From: Owenia fusiformis
Lineage: Eukaryota; Annelida; Polychaeta; Sabellida; Oweniidae
Direction of reading: 5' to 3'
NCBI GenBank assembly: GCA_903813345.2
Contig: CAIIXF020000008.1
Location: 15,730,822-15,794,821 of the forward strand
Length of the DNA: 64,000 nt
Both the position numbers and the translations under genes were made by a program. Positions 50,901-59,900 of the stretch are shown piece after piece. The notes under the pieces are model-generated. The model was not told the origin of the DNA, did not search any database, and worked only from the letters and a program-made list of their open reading frames with translations. Position 1 is the first letter of the stretch. Each line of letters opens with the position of its first letter.

Positions 50901-53900
50901 TAACTTGTACAGAATATGAAATATGTGTACGGAATAGAATACTAAATTCCTTTGCAAAATTTCTATGCTGATTACATGTACAGAATATGTGTACATTATG
51001 CTGTATAATACAAATACATGTACTCAATATAATACCTGATTAGTGATTATCTGTGCAAAATACATGTATTATCACACATACACCAATGTTGTTTTTGAAG
51101 TGTGTGAAAGTTGCTTTTACTTTATATTATTCTTTACTAATCTAAGATTAGATATACAGCATAATAAAGCATGGAATATTACATATAAACGCATTGTATA
51201 AACGATAACTACTGACTTAGTGTTGTATTTTGAAAAGTAAACCCTACTAGGACTAGTTCCAAGTTTTCAGACTAAGGACTCGAGCTTTTGTGTGTGTAAT
51301 ATTCTGTATGTTCAGTATAGCTTATAAGTTCTAACGCATGTGTTGCAGCTCCAACTACACGAATCATCTTTCACCAAAACTACAGCAGTCTTTGAAGAAG
51401 TACTACAGGTAGACTTTTTTGTTGTTTTTCTGTCAACTCAAAGGGTAGTCAGCAAGAATTTGGTGACTCGATTGCTCAATTTATTTTCGACCAATATGAG
51501 CTGTAATGGTAGTCAGCATGAATATCATTATTATGTCACCACCAGAAATGGTGACATATTGTTAATTGTTATGGTATCCGTTTTTGTGGCGGCGGTTGGT
51601 GGTTGGCAGTTGGGGGTTGGCGTCTAACAAATTCTTAAAACATCCAATAACTTAACAGATACTGTTTAGACTTCAATTTTTTTCCAAATCAACAAGTTTT
51701 CAGAAGTTAAAATCTGACTTTACATTTAAGATTTGACCTTCAATGACCTTTTCAAGGTCAAAAAAGATTAAAAAGGTCAAAAAGATCTTTTTTCAACTTG
51801 CTTCAAATTGACCAAATTTTTTTAAAAATCATCTACAAGATATCAGAAGTTCGAATCTGACTTTAGCTTTAAGATTTGACCTTCTATGACCCTCTCAAGG
51901 TAAAAAAAGGTCAAAAAAGTATTTTTTCAACTTTTTTCAAATTATCTTTATGTTCTCTGAAGTTCGAATCTGGCTTTAGATTTTGTGGCACATAACAATG
52001 TAGGATTATGGTGTTAGTAAAGTCAATTGCTGTGTCATTGCTCGTATTGTGTGTAAATGCATATCAGGGGAGCAATATCATTGATGCATATCAATATCCA
52101 GTCTGGTGTATCATTGTATCCCTTGTCAACACGTTTTGTCACTGCACTGAATATATACCACTGAAAATGATATGGTATGATTGATGTGAGATTTTGAAAA
52201 TAACTGAATAAGTCTCAATCTATGAGATTAGTTCAATCTGTAGTGTTTGTATGTTTCTTTTAAATCTATTCAATATTTTCAATATAGTCCAATATAGTTC
52301 ATATAGTCCATAGGAATAGTTCAATTAGAACTCTTTTCAAGAATTGTTCACTATTTAACCCATTTCAAGAATATCTAAAGTAAGACTCTCTTGCAGCATT
52401 GCCAACCTGAGCAAGCAGCAAGAGCCTCCTCCCCTGAAGACCTTCTACATGGATGATAAGAACCCAAAGATGGACAAGTGGAGGAGTAAACTTACGGATC
52501 TGATTGTTCATAAATCATCACCACCCCAAGGTGTGTCTACAGCCATGGATGCCAGGCTTGAGACTGGACTAGATATGAGAGCAGAGCTACGTCTTAGGGT
52601 GAGTAGAAGCACAGTAAAACCTGTCTAAGTGAAACCCCTTTGGTACCTCTAAAAAGTGTTCCACTTAGGAGGTGTTCCACTCAAAGAGGTTCATTTAAGT
52701 CAGTTGGTCTTGGGTTTTAGTTTTCCACTAACAGAGGTCTTCCACTTTACAGATTTCATTGATCCCCCATTTGACTCATATATGTGTAATGTGTCAAGAT
52801 GTTGTATGTTAATATGATTTGGCCTATGGACTTGACAATATGTGTGGAGAAGTCCGTCTTTTCCTCAAAAGTCCATCGAGCAACTATGACTAGGATTTCA
52901 AATTTTCAAGAGAGGTTTTGCACCACGTTTTTTAGCTCAACGTATCTAAAATCGGTAATGCATTCACCATATTTATGCGTACCAGTGCAATTATAACGAA
53001 ATGCAGTTGTGGTTACATTTTTGCTAAATACCCATTTTGCAAAACCTCTCTATTAAGATGTTTTTTTGACAGTAAACAAAGAAAAAGAACTGAAATAAAT
53101 GATTATTTAAGGTGATGCAATCTCTTGATGTTGAGAATGTACAAAGTGCAATCACTAGCCCTCTACCTGCAGTGCCATCTGGTGGGGCCCAGAAGAACCC
53201 CAGACAACAGCAGTCAGTCACTGATGATGAATTGGGCGGTATCAATATAGTAGTTAGGGTAGGTGGAGATAGACTAGACTAACATAGACTAGACAATCAG
53301 CTCTGTGTGTATCCGTAATAGTGGTGGAATTCTTTTAAATATGAAACGGTTCTTGTCAGTATTTGAATAAGAAATTTCAGGCAAAAATCGAATTTTTTTA
53401 AATGCGATATGGTTCTTGTCAATCTTTGAATGAAAACTTTCAGGCAAAAATTAACCGAATATTTTCAACATGAAACTCATTAACTCTTCCCAGTAATGTT
53501 GAGTTGCAACTGAATGTGACTAGATCATATTGTCTCAATAAGCAATAATATTCATTGTATCAAAACCATCTAAAATGTCACACAGAGAATTAGTAAGGAG
53601 CAAATAGAGATTTAAAGTCAATTGTATTTATTTGCAGCCACCTGTATCTTCTACAGAGATGCTGAGTCAGTGTTTCAGTCAACTCTTCACTCAGCTACAG
53701 CTACAAAGAGTCAACCTTGACACCATCCTTGAACTCTGGCTGACCCTGAATGATGAAACCTCATTGGATGATAACAATCAGGTGACATTTGACCCAACTA
53801 GGGTTCCATCTATTGGTCTAGATGAGCAAGCTGTGACAAGTTTACTGGCAGCTTTAGCGTGGTCTCCAAGCGTAGCGGTGCGCACGTGGGCCCTAGCATT

Positions 53901-56900
53901 CAGGACTCTCACCCTATTGGCTAATGTAAAGGTGTCAGATAGAGTTGGGAGGGACAAGTGGCTGGCCACTGTCATGGTGGCTGACAGCAACATGAGAGCT
54001 GTCATAGTGAAGTTCCTCTCTGGATCTAACCCTGGGGGATCATCTGTGGCACAGAATAGCTGCACACAGGTAAGTAGCCAGGCTTGAATTGTGTGATTGT
54101 AATCACTTGAAATTATGCATAGATTCCCTACAGTATTCAACACCATTCTGGGTGTAGCAGTCTAGTCAAGTATTCTATAGTCAAGAGTCAGTAAGTGTTA
54201 ATCTAGGCAAACTGATTTTTCATCATTTATATAACTCATAGTCCACTTGACTTGTAGGGATGAAATCCATATGATTCACCCTCACCCCATTGTGAAGAAA
54301 AATAAGCCACGAAATTCTTTCACTCATTTAATCAATTTTAATTTTGATTGATTGGCAGAGTCAGTTATACATTTATCCTATGTAGGTTGCTCTATTGTGT
54401 GTGCAATATGTGCTTGAAATCACATTCTATTTTACCAGGTTGGACCTTCTACAGTACAAGCGTTCCATGAGTTCCTAGTGAGGCTGCAGTTGTGTGTTGC
54501 AGAGCCAAGCAAGAGTCATTTGAAGGAATCAGTTCTTAAGCTAGTCTTTACTCTAACCACTGACAGGTATATTTTTTATGCCTTATAATGATAAGTTCGA
54601 TTCTCATTGACAGAATAAGAGGCTGCCTTGAGCTTCAGTCACATTTGATCTCTTGTAACTGTACGGTGGCTGTAGCTTTACAAATTCAACATAGAAAATC
54701 TACATCATATTGCTTATCCTTATATTTTATGCTGAATATTTCTCTCGATTTTAAGAAGCTATGTCAGCCATATGGTTGCCGTTAGATCAAATGTGACTGA
54801 GGCATTACTTTAAGACAATTAGGTAGACTGTGCTTTTACATGCAATTTTATTTTTGTACAGTTCCAAAATTGGCTTCGTGAGCTTCACATATTTTACAGC
54901 AACAGTAACACTATTGCATTCGTAGAATATTACGTTTGCATTTCTTATAATAAGCTGTGATTTAATCTCCATTGTTGGTGTTTTTCAGGGGTGCATTCCA
55001 CAGTGGTACAGGTCCCATAGATGCCCAGTGCAAGCTACTAGAGCACATTCTAGAACAGAACTTTGACAATGTTGACATCAACAATGCAATTAGTGTGATT
55101 GAGGCAATCAGTGCCCTTGTACATCAGCACATCATTTCGCAAGAGAAGGTCACATGTAAGAGCACCTCCGAGGGATCAGTCAGTGCACGGTCATGTTTTG
55201 GAGGATTGTTCTCTAGTATGCTACGGCCAGTTAGATCTAAGTCAATGTTTGGTGATTCGTTTAGAGATGTTCTTATGTGTGATTTGTTGAAGCTGGTGAA
55301 CATTTTATTACAAGTGGAACTACCTGGTAGGGGTAGTAATTTAACTGACCAGCAGAGGGCAGAATCATCAGTTAGCTCAGAGTCGGCTCCTGATTCAACT
55401 GCTTCAGTTTCCCAGTCAGATGAAGAAAAACAAAATGGAGGCTCTTCTAGTACAGACACTGGTCAGACAGATGAGGAAAAATCTGAGAACCCAACCCCTG
55501 TGGTTCAGCCAATTAGGATTAGATCTTGCACTCATTTTAAAGACATGAAAAACCCAGCATTGACTGGCAAGAAAGCTTGTTTAGCAGACGTTATTTTAGG
55601 TCACAATCACACTATGGCTAACCTACTCCAGGCTCTGGCATGTTGTCATAGCAACACAATGGCTATGATACTAGGGAGCAGCGGTCTCCAAGGCAACATA
55701 CAGGAGAACTTTACAGGCATTGATCCTGTATCAGTTGGTGATGGAATATTCCAGATTCTGTGTACATTGAACTGTAGGGCCACTTCACTGGAGCTAATGT
55801 TGAAGCCAATACATAGCTACCTAAGTGCAGGGTTCCAGGGGGGCCACAGGGCTACGGGGGTCTGTAGACTCAGTGAGCCTTTACTGTGGCTCTTCCTCAG
55901 GGTCTTGGACTGTCAATATTCCCTCAAGATATTCCTTGATATGGGTAAGTTCATACCATTATTTGAAATCCTTGTTCCTTGATAATGTCTGCGATCCAAT
56001 ATTTTAGTGATGAATCTTCCATGTTCAACAATGTCTTCAGTAATGTATCCAATGTTTCGACATTCTATCCAATGTTTCATTACTATATCCACTGCTTCAG
56101 CAATGTTTCATTTATGCATCCAAGGTTTCAGCAATGTTTCTAGTGAAACATGAAGGTAGCCAATATCTCAATCATTTATCCAATGTTTTAGCAAACCATA
56201 CACAGTATCCATTATTTTCATATCCATTGTTTCAGGTGGTGTTGCAATTGTCTGCAGAAACCTGGTGGAATCTAACCGGCATATAGTGAGCACTAATCCT
56301 AGTATGATATCAACCTTAATGCAGTACCTTAGTTCACACAATAGACAGTCAGGGAGTTCCAGCAAGAAGCCAACCTCAGCTCCAGCAGATAGCAATGGGG
56401 ATGGTCTGCAGAACTTTGCACCTCTTGGTATGTATATTCATTTTTCTATAAAGAGATTTTATTGCCATTAATCATTATAAGTACATATCATACATGAGGG
56501 ACCCAATCACCAGTGGCATTATAGGTGTCCCTCAATGTATTTATTATAATTTGTAAACATGGTTTATACACAGTTGTATATTAGAAGAAAAATAAAAAAA
56601 TATATATCCATGTGTAGTGTTTCAGCATTGTATCCATGGTATACAGGATATCAAAAACAATGGGTCTCCCTTGTAAGGACAACCTACTTTATAATGCTTT
56701 ACTTTATGAGTGATATATCACTTGAAATTCAGGAGTTATGTTTAAGGAATACTAGTTTTATGGAATGTCACAGTCTAACTACAGGGTATTGTTTAGAAAT
56801 ATAGCCACCACTTTACACATCATTTTATTAAGTAGTTTTGGCTGTATTTTTTGCTTTTGCAGCAATACCTCAAGAGTTTTATCTAAACTCCTCTGGTGAA

Positions 56901-59900
56901 ATATTCTTATTCCATTGGAATACAGAAATGAACATAATTATTTCATTTTTCAAAAAGTCTAATCTTGAATAGCTGAAATCTCAAATGTTTAACTGTTATT
57001 GTAGGAACAATATCATCCAGTAGTCCAAGTGCAGGACCAGCTGAGGTGTTAATACAACAACTGCCCCCTCATAGGCGTAACCGTTCTGCCGCCTGGAGTT
57101 ACCATTTCTACCCTGATGAAGCCTGGGTCGACCTTACCATTGTTCTGCCTTGTGCCATACTATTAAAGGAAGTCCACATAATGCCACATGTCATCTCTCT
57201 CTCAAGTAAGTTATATGTGAAAAGTATTTGTATTTTAAATTTTTATCCTAAAACTGTAGACTATAGTACTAATGAATGTTTCACTGGTGTACTTGTGTGG
57301 AAATTAACAAAAAATCTTAAGCCATAGTGCTATCTCAAATATTAATGTTTTCAAATACTTTGAAATAAATATCATTGAAAAATTATTGAATACATAGAAT
57401 GTTGATCATTGCCTATTGTATCTTTTGTAGCTTGCCCATCTTCAGTTGCCATAGAAATCAGCAGAGATGGTTCTATTATGATGCCTATATGTCCTCCAGT
57501 AGTTACAAATGGCCTCACTTCAATAAAATTGCAGTTGCATAAACCGGAGGTAAGAAACTGGATACAAAATTCATTTTCATTTTACCTTTTCTTATATTTA
57601 TTTAAATTCAGCGTTATGGTTTTCAATGTTATTTTTTGGAATATCAGATATATCAATCTTTCATTTGATAGAAGCCTCCCATACTAAAAGTGGGTCATTG
57701 ATTGTCTCATATCTTCCAGGTTGCCAGTATGGTGACTATACGCCTTCACAAGCCCAGGGACTCTACAACTATAGGCCTCTCTCAGTTGATGTTACTTGGG
57801 CACACAGCATTTGGACAAGATAGTTCACCAAGGGGAACCACCATCTTTACCCCCTCTGAGGACTATGTTTCTAAGACAAGGTAAGATCTCTCATCTGTTT
57901 TGTTTGTTTCTAAGGATTGCATCAGAAAATCTGATTGATTTGATTGGTTAATAATGATTATGTTAAATAGGCGTGTAGTATAGCATACAAACTTGGTCAG
58001 TTTTGTAACTACAATATTGATTTCTGGCGTTATATGTTATGATGCATTTCTTGAATTTAATGAACCAAGTTAAAAAATGGTACTATTTTACACTGTTCAT
58101 TTATTTTTTCTTCGCTAGTATTGGTTGGTTGCGTATGCTTCACCACTGTCTGACCACAGCTGAGGACTTACAGCCATACATAGCAAGCACCGCACCAGGT
58201 AGTAGGGACCTACTGAATACCTGTACAGCCCTCCTAGTGGCCCCCAACTCTTCCATGTATGCCTCTAACATAGAATCAGTCCTCCTGAAGATAGGTCTCC
58301 ACTCTACAGAGCTTGGCATAGCTGTCATTGATAATCTGCTGCGTAATATGGCTCAGCAAGATGACCAATCAGAGTCAGGTAGGAATTCACCTCCTATAAT
58401 AATAATAGACATATGATTAGATACATACGAGTATTTCAAATATAAGAGTACATGTGCCTATTTGTGGTTTGATGTCCACACATGCTCAGTGGCTTGTTTT
58501 TGCCATGTATTTACTGTGCTAAAAATTTTCAATTGTTTATTTGTTTTAATTTGATTTGACAATGGGATTAATATAGAACTATATAGAGGTGATTAAAATT
58601 TGGGTAAAAATATTTACTTTTCTTCATGCAGGTGGTCAACCATGCCTGTATGGTAAGGTAAATGGCATTGCTAATGACTCAACCATAGAGATCCTATATC
58701 AACTTGGGATTAAACAAAATGACGGGTCTCAAGCCAGGGTCCAGGCCATGCTGCAATGGCTGGGTGACAGTGCCAGGATCGCGTTACAGAAGAGCGCCAT
58801 CTATCCTGACGATGGTTGGAGGGAGTCGCCACGTGAAACCAGTAGCTTTGAGATATTGCCTAGTCCTGCCGCTGCACATGTACATTGTATAGCAGCTTTG
58901 TTGTGGCACAGTCAGGAACTGGGGGTGGTATATGATCTGCACCAGGTGGTCACTAGAGATCTACTCAGGTACTGTACTTGTATGAATTATTGAATGGCCA
59001 GGATTGATATGGAATTTATTCTTCTTGTAAGATGTTTTTATCTGTTCAAATATTGATATGTGAAAATACTGGTAGACTGGAATTTAGCTAATGGAAAAAA
59101 TTGTACTTAAAAATTGATAAAAATGTTAAAATATTAGCCCTACAAAGTTTTGAGTTATATTGGAACACTTCGAATATTTTCTTCCAGTTGCCTCTATGAG
59201 TGGTCTACTGTATTAGAAAGTGGCAGCTCCTTGAAGAAAGCTGTAGACAATGTGATCTGTTCAATGTGTTATATACACCCCCAGTATTTCTCCACGCTGC
59301 TTGAATGGATGGGAATCATCAACAGTGGAAATGTCATTGACGTGAACATTACAGATGATTGTAAACACCCTCGTCAACCTGAGTCTATATCTCAAACTGA
59401 CGACTCTAAAGAAGCTAATGCAGCTGCTAGAAACTCTCAGCCAATAATCTTACAAGAATTCAGTCATATGATTCTTGATGAGTCTCATTTTGGTATCCTA
59501 GCAACAGCATGTCAGTCGCCATTAGCAATCAAGCAGTTGTTGTATTCAGGCTTCCCAGGGGTGCTAGCCCAGGGATTGATGGATTTCTGTGCAAGAGAGG
59601 TGGCTCGATGTGTTGATATGATGAGCCCAAGTTCAGAGGAGGATGTGTTTAAAGGTGGCGCCAGCAGTCAGACTACACCTAGATCGGCCAGTAGAAGCAG
59701 CAGCAGCGAGTCATATGGATTAGGTGATTAAGATTGAAATTTTGGTCAGGTTCTGTTTGAGGGCAATCATGAAAGCACATAATGGCACAAACCCTTCTAT
59801 TAATATTATATTGAAGATAATGTAGGTTACATGACACATAAAATATAATATAAAAGAATCAATGAATCAAATGTATTTTTGATAAAAGTTTATCAGTCTG

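Noticed and set aside
55124-55459. 111-codon antisense frame over BIRC6 exon 34
   Set aside because: Shadow frame of a conserved coding exon.
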